64,000 nucleotides of DNA, from positions 3,286,001 through 3,350,000 of the forward strand of contig NZ_CP135922.1 in the NCBI RefSeq assembly GCF_032399705.1, read 5' to 3'. The stretch is from Paenibacillus sp. BIC5C1. GTDB taxonomy: Bacteria > Bacillota > Bacilli > Paenibacillales > Paenibacillaceae. Under the pieces are notes generated by a model. The model was given only the letters and a program-made list of their open reading frames with translations, did not search any database and was not told where the DNA came from. The position numbers and the translations under genes were made by a program. Every line of letters begins with the position of its first letter. Within the stretch, counting starts at the first letter, position 1. Of this stretch, positions 45,227 to 53,635 are shown piece by piece.

Positions 45227-46028
45227 ATTCAGCTGAATAAAGAGCTTTTAACGTTTGCTGCCGCGCAAGGAGTAAATGTTCATCTTCAAGTAATAGAAGA
45301 GAAATCACATCCAGGATGTAAATGATAGCCAATTGGCTGTTGATGAAGTGTACATCTCCGGTTCGCCCGATATCGGGTGTGAAAATGCATAAATCCGAGA
45401 CTTCAGACAGCGGTGTGTGATCAAAATTAGTAATTCCAACAACTTTGCTTCCTCTTTTTTTGGCGGCATTTAATGCATCACTGACTTCCAGTGTTCGTCC
45501 TGAATTGGATAAACCAATGACCAGATCATCTTCACCCAAAAGGGAAGCGCTCATGATCATCATGTGCGAATCCGTCACCGCATCAATGACGATATCCATC
45601 CGCATTAGTCTGTATTTGAACTCCAGTGCAGATAAACCTGAACTTCCCAAACCATAAACATAGATTTTGCGTGCTTTTTTTATGTACTGGACCACTTGTT
45701 CAATCCTGTCGGTATCCAGCATTTCTGCGGTTGCGTTAATGATATCATTGTGGATCTGCTGTGTTCTTATAAAGAAATCCGTTTGATTGCGGGGTTGATC
45801 CACTTCACGGTTAAGCCGAATTTTAAAATCTACAAATGTAGAACAACCTACTTTTTTACAAAATCGAGTAATGGTCGACATGGAGGCATTGGTGTAAGCA
45901 GCCAAATCCCTAATATTAATGTTATTAATGGATGATTTATTGCGCATCACATAATCAGCGATTTCCTTTTCTTTTGCTGAAAAACGCTGGTATTCAAGCT
46001 GCAGCATGTCAATGACACTGGATGACAT
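45225..46028 (-). CDS. RpiR-family regulator of the PTS-nanE operon
   Basis: Start at 46028 (MSSSVIDMLQ), behind GGGAAAGGGG; the frame extends upstream without a site. The 267-residue protein has an N-terminal HTH_6 domain (QRFSAKEKEIADYVMRN, then MSTITRFCKKVGCSTFVDFK) and a C-terminal SIS domain (IYVYGLGSSGLSALEFKYRLMR and LVIGLSNSGRTLEV), which binds phosphosugars. The likely inducer is ManNAc-6-P or GlcNAc-6-P. A TFxDFK-type HTH tail and the matching upstream sequences suggest auto-control. Confidence 0.92.
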   Translation of the reverse strand: MSSSVIDMLQLEYQRFSAKEKEIADYVMRNKSSINNINIRDLAAYTNASMSTITRFCKKVGCSTFVDFKIRLNREVDQPRNQTDFFIRTQQIHNDIINATAEMLDTDRIEQVVQYIKKARKIYVYGLGSSGLSALEFKYRLMRMDIVIDAVTDSHMMIMSASLLGEDDLVIGLSNSGRTLEVSDALNAAKKRGSKVVGITNFDHTPLSEVSDLCIFTPDIGRTGDVHFINSQLAIIYILDVISLLLLEDEHLLLARQQTLKALYSAE

Positions 46029-46148
46029 TACGAATCCCCTTTCCCAGAACATGTTAACTTTTGTATAGTCTGTCCTCATTAGTCTACTTCCTAAAAGCCA
46101 ATTCATCAAACTTTAAAAATAGTGAGTATATTTTATCTAAATAGGAGT

Positions 46149-46183
46149 GAAAACCATATTAATTATTATGTTAACTTGAAATG
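46149..46183. promoter_or_regulatory. Second RpiR operator candidate
   Basis: GAAAACCAT and AATTATTATGT occur here in the same order as at 42814, with a 3-base shorter gap, then TTGAAATG. It lies about 120 bp upstream of the rpiR start and also upstream of the SLH phosphatase gene, so either gene could be the target. Confidence 0.4.
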
Positions 46184-46216
46184 TTATCGAAATTATAAGT
46201 TTAATAAATGTAAGAG

Positions 46217-46233
46217 TTTACATAAGTTTTACT
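46217..46233 (+). promoter_or_regulatory. Pho-box-like direct repeat before the phosphatase gene
   Basis: TTTACA at 46217 and TTTACT at 46228 have the 11-bp period of PhoP boxes (TTAACA-like units). Only two units are seen; PhoP-controlled genes usually have more. Confidence 0.3.
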
Positions 46234-46324
46234 TCCCGCTAACCGGATGCTGATCTTCCCTTGTTATGCTAGGCCTGTTTGGATTTACATAAGCCAACCA
46301 ATCATACATACAAAGGAGAGAATT

Positions 46325-49300
46325 ATGATCAGTCACCTCTACAAAAAAGTGTTATCCATCCTGTTATCGATTGCTTTGGTATTCGGATGGCTTGCGGGAT
46401 TTGGGGGAGTTAATTCAGCCCAAGCCGCATCATTGTCGGAGCCTGAGATGCTATTACAGCGTAATGCCAATTGGAATTATTTCGATCAGGGACAGGATCT
46501 GCAATCGGATTGGCGTGCTTCATACGATGATTCGTCCTGGAATTCGGGACTAGCTCCATTCGGTTATAAAGACAATGGTAATGGCGTAAGCACTTCCTAT
46601 TTTGGACCTCTTCAAACGGAAGTCAGTTACGGTCTGGACAAAAAATTCAAACCCCGTACAACCTATTTTCGGACAAACCTTACCGTTAACAAGGACCGAA
46701 TTGACGATTATGGTCAAATTCTCGGCACATTCGGTATTGATGACGGTGCAGTGATCTATGTGAATGGTGTGGAAGTCATTCGTTTTGGCATGCCGGACGG
46801 CGAGATTGAGTACTCTACCAAAGCAACTTCTGGTAAGGATTTGCCGGTAATGTATGAGGATATTGACCTCACTGCGCCGATGAAAGCCAATTTACGTGAT
46901 GGCTCAAACGAAATTGCGGTCGAAGTACATCAACAGAGCGACAGCAGCTCGGACCTGTATTTTGACATGGAACTTAAAGCCTTGGCTAACGCGCCATCGC
47001 TGGATATCAGCAAAGTTACGGTTACCTTCTATGGGGATGCAACAAGTAGCAAAGGCTTCACTTGGTATACGCCTCTTGCATCTGCACAGAGCACTGTTCA
47101 AGTGGTGCCGAACCTGGGAGGCGTTGCCGACTTCAGTCAGGCCCAAAGCTTCAGTGGACGTGCAACCGTAGCTTCCAACTCCCCTGGAGAAATGGTGCAT
47201 AAGGCGGAAGCGACAGGCCTTTCCCCTGACACTTCTTATTCTTTCCGTGTTGGTGATCAGGATCTGGGCCTATGGAGTGAAGTTGGAACGTTCAAAACGG
47301 CTCCGGTTGACGGAGCGTTTACCTTTATCGACCTGACGGATACACAAGCGAAGGAAGAGGATGAGGCGATCCTGTCCGGATCAACTCTGTCCAAAGCACT
47401 CGCAACGGTTCCAAATGCTGAATTCGTTGTCCATAACGGAGACGTTGTAGAGAATGGTACTTCAGAACAAGAATGGAATTGGCTGCTTGGTCATTCGCAA
47501 GTCAGTCTCATGAACACGACCATTGCACCATCTGCTGGCAATCATGAGAATCAAAATTATGCGTTCTACGAGCATTTTAATGTGAAGCAGCCAGTCGGTG
47601 CTGCAACGGAAACAGGCGCATATTATTCTTATAATTACAGCAAAGCCCATTTTATCGTATTGAACTCCAACGAGAATTCAACGGAGTACGCCAACTTCTC
47701 GAATGAGCAAGTCGCATGGATGAAGCAGGATGTAGCGGAAGCAAAAGCCGCAGGAGCCAAGTGGATTATCGTTAACATTCATAAAGGTCCATACACGACA
47801 TCGAATCACGCTACCGATAGCGACATTATTGGTGCAAACGGGGAACGAAAAAAAATCGCCCCGCTCATGAACGAACTGGGGATTGATCTGGTCCTTCAGG
47901 GACATGACCATATCTATGCACGGACGAAACCGATCAAGAGCGATGGCACGGCTGAAGAAGTGTCCAAAATAACGGAGACCTTCAATGGGCAGAGCATCGA
48001 GTACGCGGTTAGACCGGATGGAACCATTTATATGATTCCTGCTACTGCCGGGGCCAAAGTATATTTCAAAAACGTAAAACCGGCGCTGGGTGAAGCGTAC
48101 TTCAGCTTGTTCGAGCGTGCGGAGGAAAACCACGCACGGCAATATGGAGACACTACAAGTTTGGCCAGAGGTCATGTGCAGAACTTCGTTTCATTGACCA
48201 TTGATGGAGAGAAGCTGTCCGCCATAACCTATGAGATTGACCAAAATAAAAATAATGCTGAGCCATTTATTGTGGATACGTTCGGAATCATCAAGGAATC
48301 GGATACAGTTCCTGTTCCAGAACAGGTAAACAAGGTAACGGTAACGTTCCATGGAGATCCTACCAAGAGCAAAGGCTTCACGTGGTACACTTCCGATCAA
48401 GTAACGAATAGCAACCTTCAGGTTGTAGAGAAAACAGCTGCAACACCTGATTTCACGCAAGCCAAATTGGTTCAAGGGCGCTCTGCAAAACCTGCTAATG
48501 CTCCTACAGAACTGATGCACAAAGCAGAAGTGACAGATCTGAAAGCTAATAAGACCTATTATTTCCGTGTAGGCGATGCTTCTCAGCAAGTATGGAGCGA
48601 GACAGGTACCTTCCGTACAGCACCGGAAAATGGAAAATTCACTTTCATTGATCTGGCGGATACACAAGCGAAGGAAGAGGATGAGGCAATTCTATCCTCT
48701 GAGACATTGGCCAAAGCATTGGCTACAGTACCAGATGCACAATTTGTCGTTCATAACGGGGATATCGTCGATAATGGAGTGAAAGAGGAACAGTGGAACT
48801 GGCTGCTAGGGCATTCGCAAGAAAGCCTCTTAAATACAACCATCGTTCCGTCCGCAGGGAACCACGAGGACAAAAATTATGCATTTATCGATCATTTTAA
48901 TATTCAGTCACCGGTGAATTCCGCTACGGAGACGGGAGCTTACTATTCTTATAATTACAGCAATGCGCATTTTGTTGTGTTGAACTCCAATGAGGATTCG
49001 GACGAGTATGACAACTTCTCTTTAGAGCAAGTCGAGTGGCTGAAGAAAGATGTTCAGGCTGCCAAGAAGAATGGATCCCAGTGGATAATCGTTAACATTC
49101 ACAAAGGGCCGTACACGACGTCAAATCACGCAACGGATTCGGACATCATGGGAGCAAACGGTGTACGTACCAAGATTGCACCGATCATGGCGGAGCTTGG
49201 CATCGATTTTGTACTCCAGGGACATGATCACATCTATGCCCGCACAAAACCGATTGATCAGCAGGGGAAAGCGCGTCAGCCAGAAATGATCACGGAGATG

Positions 49301-50404
49301 CAAAATGGACAGAAAATCGAGTACTCTGTGAATCCGGATGGCACGATCTATCTGATTCCGGCAACAGCTGGTCCAAAAGTGTATTATAAAAATCCGAGCA
49401 CAAGTCTTGGTGATGCTTATTACAATCTTTTTGAACGTGCAGAAGAGAATCATGCAGCCAAATATGGCCCTGATCCGAATGACAACCGTCGACCAATGCG
49501 CAGTCAGGTGCAGAATTTTGTAGGCATTACGATTGACGGCAGCAAACTGACAGCTGTAACGTATGAAATTGACCAAAATCTGAACGGAGCAGCCCCGTTC
49601 ATTATTGATCAGTTCGGTATTGTGAAGAAGACAGAACCATCAAATCCGGGACCAGGAACGTCCAACCCGGGAACGTCCAACCCGGGAACATCGAATCCCG
49701 GCTCCGGTTCAGGCTCAGGTAACGGTTCCGGCAGCAGTAATGGCTCTTCAGGAACCGGTGGCGATACAACAACCGGAAACGGTTCGAACAGCGGTAGTGG
49801 TAGCGGAACTGATTCCGGCAACAAACCGGATACTGGATCAGGCAATAACGGAAACGGAGGCACAGCGCCAGCGTTGAAAGATACAGCTGGACACTGGGCA
49901 AAATCTGCAATTGATAAAGCCCTGGCGGCTGGATTCGTCAATGGTTATGGGGATCAGACCTTCCGTCCGAATCAGAAAGTCACACGTGCCGAGTTCATTA
50001 CGATGCTGGGCCGTGCCCTGAATCTGAATACCGTAAGCGAGAGTATTCACTATACGGATGATAACAAGATTCCTTCTTGGGCGAAGCCGTATATTACAGC
50101 AGCTGCGTCCGCTGGCATTGTCAATGGTTACGAAAATGGCTCGTTCGGCCCTGGCAAGACGCTTAGCCGGGCAGAGATGGTAACCATGATTGCACGTGCT
50201 GGCGGAATCCAAATGAATGCCAATGCGAAGCTGGATTTCAAAGATGCAAAGGATGTCCCGGCATGGGCAGTATCCTATGTAGCTTCTGCCGTGGAAGCAG
50301 GTCTGGTGGGCGGTGTAGGTGGCAATCGATTTGCTCCGATGCAGACAGCTACCCGTGCTGAAGCAGTTACACTTATTATTGGTCTTCTTGAACAATCGAA
50401 ATAA
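46325..50404 (+). CDS. SLH-anchored surface protein with duplicated metallophosphatase units
   Basis: Start at ATG 46325 behind AAAGGAGAG; 1359 residues. A signal peptide (to about AQAA, residue 37) is followed by a beta-rich domain (40-225, carbohydrate-binding-like). Then two tandem units of about 440 residues (from near 228 and 668), each a fibronectin-like purple-acid-phosphatase N-domain (KVTVTF.G....SKGFTWYT) and a calcineurin-like phosphoesterase with DTQAKEEDEA, VVHNGD, SAGNHE, VNIHKGPY and LQGHDHIYAR. Residues near 1105-1180 are a Gly/Ser/Thr/Asn linker beginning with SNPGT repeats. Three SLH domains end the protein and bind it to secondary wall polymer. It should release phosphate from extracellular esters or nucleotides. 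Confidence 0.9.
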   Translation: MISHLYKKVLSILLSIALVFGWLAGFGGVNSAQAASLSEPEMLLQRNANWNYFDQGQDLQSDWRASYDDSSWNSGLAPFGYKDNGNGVSTSYFGPLQTEVSYGLDKKFKPRTTYFRTNLTVNKDRIDDYGQILGTFGIDDGAVIYVNGVEVIRFGMPDGEIEYSTKATSGKDLPVMYEDIDLTAPMKANLRDGSNEIAVEVHQQSDSSSDLYFDMELKALANAPSLDISKVTVTFYGDATSSKGFTWYTPLASAQSTVQVVPNLGGVADFSQAQSFSGRATVASNSPGEMVHKAEATGLSPDTSYSFRVGDQDLGLWSEVGTFKTAPVDGAFTFIDLTDTQAKEEDEAILSGSTLSKALATVPNAEFVVHNGDVVENGTSEQEWNWLLGHSQVSLMNTTIAPSAGNHENQNYAFYEHFNVKQPVGAATETGAYYSYNYSKAHFIVLNSNENSTEYANFSNEQVAWMKQDVAEAKAAGAKWIIVNIHKGPYTTSNHATDSDIIGANGERKKIAPLMNELGIDLVLQGHDHIYARTKPIKSDGTAEEVSKITETFNGQSIEYAVRPDGTIYMIPATAGAKVYFKNVKPALGEAYFSLFERAEENHARQYGDTTSLARGHVQNFVSLTIDGEKLSAITYEIDQNKNNAEPFIVDTFGIIKESDTVPVPEQVNKVTVTFHGDPTKSKGFTWYTSDQVTNSNLQVVEKTAATPDFTQAKLVQGRSAKPANAPTELMHKAEVTDLKANKTYYFRVGDASQQVWSETGTFRTAPENGKFTFIDLADTQAKEEDEAILSSETLAKALATVPDAQFVVHNGDIVDNGVKEEQWNWLLGHSQESLLNTTIVPSAGNHEDKNYAFIDHFNIQSPVNSATETGAYYSYNYSNAHFVVLNSNEDSDEYDNFSLEQVEWLKKDVQAAKKNGSQWIIVNIHKGPYTTSNHATDSDIMGANGVRTKIAPIMAELGIDFVLQGHDHIYARTKPIDQQGKARQPEMITEMQNGQKIEYSVNPDGTIYLIPATAGPKVYYKNPSTSLGDAYYNLFERAEENHAAKYGPDPNDNRRPMRSQVQNFVGITIDGSKLTAVTYEIDQNLNGAAPFIIDQFGIVKKTEPSNPGPGTSNPGTSNPGTSNPGSGSGSGNGSGSSNGSSGTGGDTTTGNGSNSGSGSGTDSGNKPDTGSGNNGNGGTAPALKDTAGHWAKSAIDKALAAGFVNGYGDQTFRPNQKVTRAEFITMLGRALNLNTVSESIHYTDDNKIPSWAKPYITAAASAGIVNGYENGSFGPGKTLSRAEMVTMIARAGGIQMNANAKLDFKDAKDVPAWAVSYVASAVEAGLVGGVGGNRFAPMQTATRAEAVTLIIGLLEQSK

Positions 50405-50424
50405 CACTAAACCTAATTTCTTCG

Positions 50425-50461
50425 AAACCAATGCGGAACGTTCCCGCATTGGTTTCTTGTT
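50425..50461. terminator. Intrinsic terminator after the SLH phosphatase
   Basis: Perfect 12-bp stem AAACCAATGCGG / CCGCATTGGTTT, 7-base loop, followed by CTTGTTTT. Confidence 0.82.
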
Positions 50462-50562
50462 TTATTCTGGGGACCAGAAAATATTGGAGACATTGCAAAA
50501 GAATCAGAGTCCCTGTACAGTGGATGAATCATTGAGCAAAGAATCCCAGAAGGAAGGTATTT

Positions 50563-51612
50563 ATGAAATCCCACACCTCTGAGCGTATTAAATTCCCGGC
50601 AGGGTTTTGGACAGGCTTGCATCAATTAGGGATTGCCGCCCACGATGTAGCCCGCAATGCACAACTGCCGCTCACGATTATAACTGAACCAGCCGTCACG
50701 ACCGCTCAATATTTTGCGATCTGGCAGGCATATTCCGATCTCGTCGGTGACACGGCCGAAGCAATCATCAAGCTTGCAACCGTCTTTGAAACAGGGAAAT
50801 ACCCGCCAAGTGTATTAGCAACCTATCATGCGCGTGACTACCGTGATGCATTACACCGAATGGCTCGGTACAAACAACTTTGTCCCCCTGAAAGCTTACG
50901 TATTACTGAGGAAGGCGATGATTGTTCAATTGAACTGGAATGGTTAACTAACGAACAACCAGGTCCGTCATTGCTGGTTGGAGTCACATTGGCATTTCTC
51001 CTCGAACTTGGGCGCCGGGGAACAGGTCAACCTTTGACCGCTCGGCTTGTCGAATTTTCGCATACCATGGGCGATGTTCACACCCTTGAGACTTATTTTG
51101 GCTGCCCAATTCGAATTGGTGCAACATGTAATCGGCTCACCTTACATCGTAAAGATTTGGACCGTTCGTTTCTTTCATACAACGAAGAGTTACTGGAGAT
51201 CCTTACTCCCGCCCTGGACCGATCGCTGGATGAACAGCAGGGCAGTCGTTCTATTACAGAGATGGTCAAATGGATTATGAAACGCAGTCTCACAGGAGGT
51301 CGCCCTGACATTCAGGTCGTTGCCAAGGAATTGGGTATGAGCGATCGGACCTTGCAGCGCCGACTTACAGAAGAGAATACAAGTTTCAAGCATCTATTGA
51401 CACAAGCCAGACATGAGCAGGCACGAGCCTACTTGGCAGACCCTAGACTGGACATTAAAGAAGTGGCTTTCTTAATTGGATATGAGGACCAGAACTCGTT
51501 CTATCGTGCCTTTCGTTCATGGGAAGGGGATACGCCAACGAATTGGCGTACGGAATATTTAGGCACGAATTCACGATCCGAAGGACCCTCAGCATCAACA
51601 ACTCTTCATTAA
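50563..51612 (+). CDS. AraC-family regulator, arabinose-binding-domain (OruR/ArgR-like) type
   Basis: A 349-residue regulator of the group with a long N-terminal ligand domain (PF12625 type; about 15-210, e.g. TTAQYFAIWQAYSDLVGD and HTLETYFGCPIRIGATCNRL). The AraC DNA-binding domain fills about 235-335 (DIQVVAKELGMSDRTLQRRL and DIKEVAFLIGYEDQNSFYRAF). AGAAGGAAGG precedes the ATG. The SDR gene 168 bp downstream on the same strand is the natural candidate target. Confidence 0.9.
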   Translation: MKSHTSERIKFPAGFWTGLHQLGIAAHDVARNAQLPLTIITEPAVTTAQYFAIWQAYSDLVGDTAEAIIKLATVFETGKYPPSVLATYHARDYRDALHRMARYKQLCPPESLRITEEGDDCSIELEWLTNEQPGPSLLVGVTLAFLLELGRRGTGQPLTARLVEFSHTMGDVHTLETYFGCPIRIGATCNRLTLHRKDLDRSFLSYNEELLEILTPALDRSLDEQQGSRSITEMVKWIMKRSLTGGRPDIQVVAKELGMSDRTLQRRLTEENTSFKHLLTQARHEQARAYLADPRLDIKEVAFLIGYEDQNSFYRAFRSWEGDTPTNWRTEYLGTNSRSEGPSASTTLH

Positions 51613-51780
51613 TTAAGTGCTTTGTATCATTTGGCGTGTTATGCAAGAACTTTGGCGTAACACGCTAGTTACTGGACAATGTAGACAAGGTAATATAAAT
51701 CCTATCCGGAGCACAAGACTGTTTTTAACACGAAAACGAATCAGCTTGCCGCTACAAGAAAATAAAAGGAGTAGTGTGAT

Positions 51781-52575
51781 ATGGATATGGGTTTATACGG
51801 TAAAACAGCTTTGGTTACAGGATCGACGAAAGGGATAGGGAAAGCCATTGCGATTGAACTTGCCCAAGAAGGGGTTAATGTAATCATCAATGGACGAAAT
51901 GATGCAGAGGTTGAGCGCACGGTTCATGAAATAAAGTCCGATTTTCCCGCTACCTCACCTCAAAAAGCTACAGTTGATCTGGTGGACATTGGTCAAAGAG
52001 AAGCCTTATTTGAAAAACACCCCCAAATTGATATCCTGGTGAACAATATGGGGATATATGAAATGATGCAATATGAAGATATCAGCGATGAGATTTGGGA
52101 GAAATACTTCCGTACGAATGTGCTGGTTGCAAATGCATTGTCCAAATTTTATATGCCTAAAATGTTGCAAAATAATTATGGCCGCATTATCTTTATTGCG
52201 AGTGAAGAAGCCATCATGCCTTCAGGACAAATGCCTCAGTATTGCATGACCAAATCCATGTTATTATCGTTGTCCAAAAGTTTATCGAAATTAACGGTAG
52301 GAACAGAAGTTACCGTCAATACAATCATGCCGGGACCAACCCTCACTGAAAATGTGCAACATATCATAGAGAGCATCTACCCTGATGAATCGATGACTTT
52401 TTTAGAAAAAGAGAAGGATTTTATGCGGAAAAACCTGCCTCAATCCGAAATTCAACGATTTATCAAGCCTAATGAGATAGGCAGATTGGCTACATTTGTA
52501 TGCAGTCCTTATGCATCGGCATTCAAAGGTTCTCCAATTCGTATGGATGGGGGAATGGTGCCTACCATCTTCTAA
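51781..52575 (+). CDS. SDR-family oxidoreductase (classical)
   Basis: A 264-residue NAD(P)-dependent enzyme: cofactor motif TGSTKGIG (13-20), NNMG (88-91, a variant of NNAG), catalytic S141, Y154 and K158 (YCMTK), and C-terminal MDGG. A cytoplasmic oxidoreductase of unknown substrate, probably controlled by the AraC gene before it. AAAAGGAG precedes the ATG. Confidence 0.9.
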   Translation: MDMGLYGKTALVTGSTKGIGKAIAIELAQEGVNVIINGRNDAEVERTVHEIKSDFPATSPQKATVDLVDIGQREALFEKHPQIDILVNNMGIYEMMQYEDISDEIWEKYFRTNVLVANALSKFYMPKMLQNNYGRIIFIASEEAIMPSGQMPQYCMTKSMLLSLSKSLSKLTVGTEVTVNTIMPGPTLTENVQHIIESIYPDESMTFLEKEKDFMRKNLPQSEIQRFIKPNEIGRLATFVCSPYASAFKGSPIRMDGGMVPTIF

Positions 52576-52596
52576 ACTTACTATACAACTGAACGA

Positions 52597-52628
52597 AAAG
52601 AACCATGAGCTGAGCTCAAGGTTCTTTT
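52597..52628 (+). terminator. Intrinsic terminator after the SDR gene
   Basis: AAAAGAACC / GGTTCTTTT stem with an inner GAGCT-G-AGCTC hairpin, then a T run. The following 180 bp up to the next gene hold no recognisable gene. Confidence 0.8.
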
Positions 52629-52810
52629 TTTGTTTCCAAATATCGATAATCTTAATGAATCAAATCCAATTCGTTATCTGATACAGAGATTGATTTTATA
52701 ACAAGCTCACTGAATGTTTTCACGGCATTTGATCATATCCTCACGAATATCTCGATATACTGGTTTACCAATACGATTGCATCCTCCATGCGAATCTATA
52801 CCGAAGGTAA

Positions 52811-53470
52811 TCACGAATGATGTTCTCTAACCGTATATATGCAGTTTCTTCCTCCAGCCAAAATATACTCTCCCCGTTCAATATGAACTTGATCTCCAAG
52901 AACTGTTTTGAATAAATGCAATTCATTCTTACATAACCCGGTACATACTGCTGCAGCTTCACAGATTGGACAATGCTTCTCTATAAATAAGAGGCTACCA
53001 TCGCCTTGATCCTTGACCTCAGCCATATATCCTTCATTTGTTCGAATTTCAGCAAGTTTTTCAAGCCTTTCCTTCACGCCGCATGCATCACCAATGTATT
53101 GAAGATATTGATCTTGCATGTTTTTATTCCGCACACTGAGCAGCTTGTCCAGCCCTTCATTTCCGAAAGCTTCTTTCATGGAATTGATCAGACTGACGGA
53201 TAACTCCGAATAGCCACTAGGGAAAAAACGATCAGCAGCGGGGGTTAATCTCCATAGTTTGGTTGGTCGGCCCATAGGACGAGCCTCTTCTTCGAAAGTA
53301 ACCAATCCTTCTTCTTTCAGTGCATTTAAGTGCTGCCTGATGGCCATGCCAGATAACGCAAATTGGGAGGAGAGTGCAACCACATCCATTCCACCTTGAT
53401 GCTTAAGCAGGTTAATGATTGCTTTTCGGGTACTGGTTGAGGCATCCTTTTTCGTTTGATCCCGGCTCAT
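52811..53470 (-). CDS. SufR-like winged-helix regulator with Cys cluster
   Basis: A 219-residue protein. Residues 14-75 are a DeoR/ArsR-like winged helix (KAIINLLKHQGGMDVVALSSQF, GMAIRQHLNALKEEGLVTF). The C-terminal half has HCPICEAAAVCTGLC (C167, C170, C176, C180) and C210 in GGRNCIY, the pattern by which SufR-type regulators bind an Fe-S cluster. It is divergent from an MFS exporter, and an A-type Fe-S carrier gene lies 2.3 kb away. GGAGG precedes the start. It probably represses the exporter and itself in response to oxidative or iron status. Confidence 0.82.
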   Translation of the reverse strand: MSRDQTKKDASTSTRKAIINLLKHQGGMDVVALSSQFALSGMAIRQHLNALKEEGLVTFEEEARPMGRPTKLWRLTPAADRFFPSGYSELSVSLINSMKEAFGNEGLDKLLSVRNKNMQDQYLQYIGDACGVKERLEKLAEIRTNEGYMAEVKDQGDGSLLFIEKHCPICEAAAVCTGLCKNELHLFKTVLGDQVHIERGEYILAGGRNCIYTVREHHS

Positions 53471-53514
53471 GGTGAACCTCCTTTTTAAGCAACTGGATCT
53501 TCATTATTTCATAC

Positions 53515-53543
53515 ATTTTAAACAAAAACATTGACAAAGTCAA
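53515..53543 (-). promoter_or_regulatory. SigA-type promoter of the SufR-like gene
   Basis: On the minus strand TTGACT (53543-53538) and TAAAAT (53520-53515) are 17 bp apart. The -35 box overlaps the ACAAAGT arm (53534-53540), which is inversely repeated as ACTTTGT at 53562-53568. Confidence 0.6.
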
Positions 53544-53578
53544 AAGTGAACTGTAGTTTAAACTTTGTAAAGTATAAT
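53534..53578. promoter_or_regulatory. Divergent control region, SufR-like/MFS
   Basis: Contains ACAAAGT / ACTTTGT arms, the perfect palindrome AGTTTAAACT (53555-53564) and a plus-strand TATAAT at 53573-53578. A shared operator for both genes is likely; the plus-strand -35 is poor. Confidence 0.4.
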
Positions 53579-53635
53579 GTTTACTAAGTATCCGGATACG
53601 GTGTATACATAAAAATCTCTTGGAGGTCACATATC

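Noticed and set aside
46990..49640. Duplicate unit as an assembly error
   Set aside because: The two copies differ at many bases and residues, so they are real diverged repeats.
52690..52815. Short minus-strand frame after the SufR-like gene, about 35 codons from a GTG
   Set aside because: Overlaps the end of the regulator, has no ribosome binding site, and resembles nothing I know.
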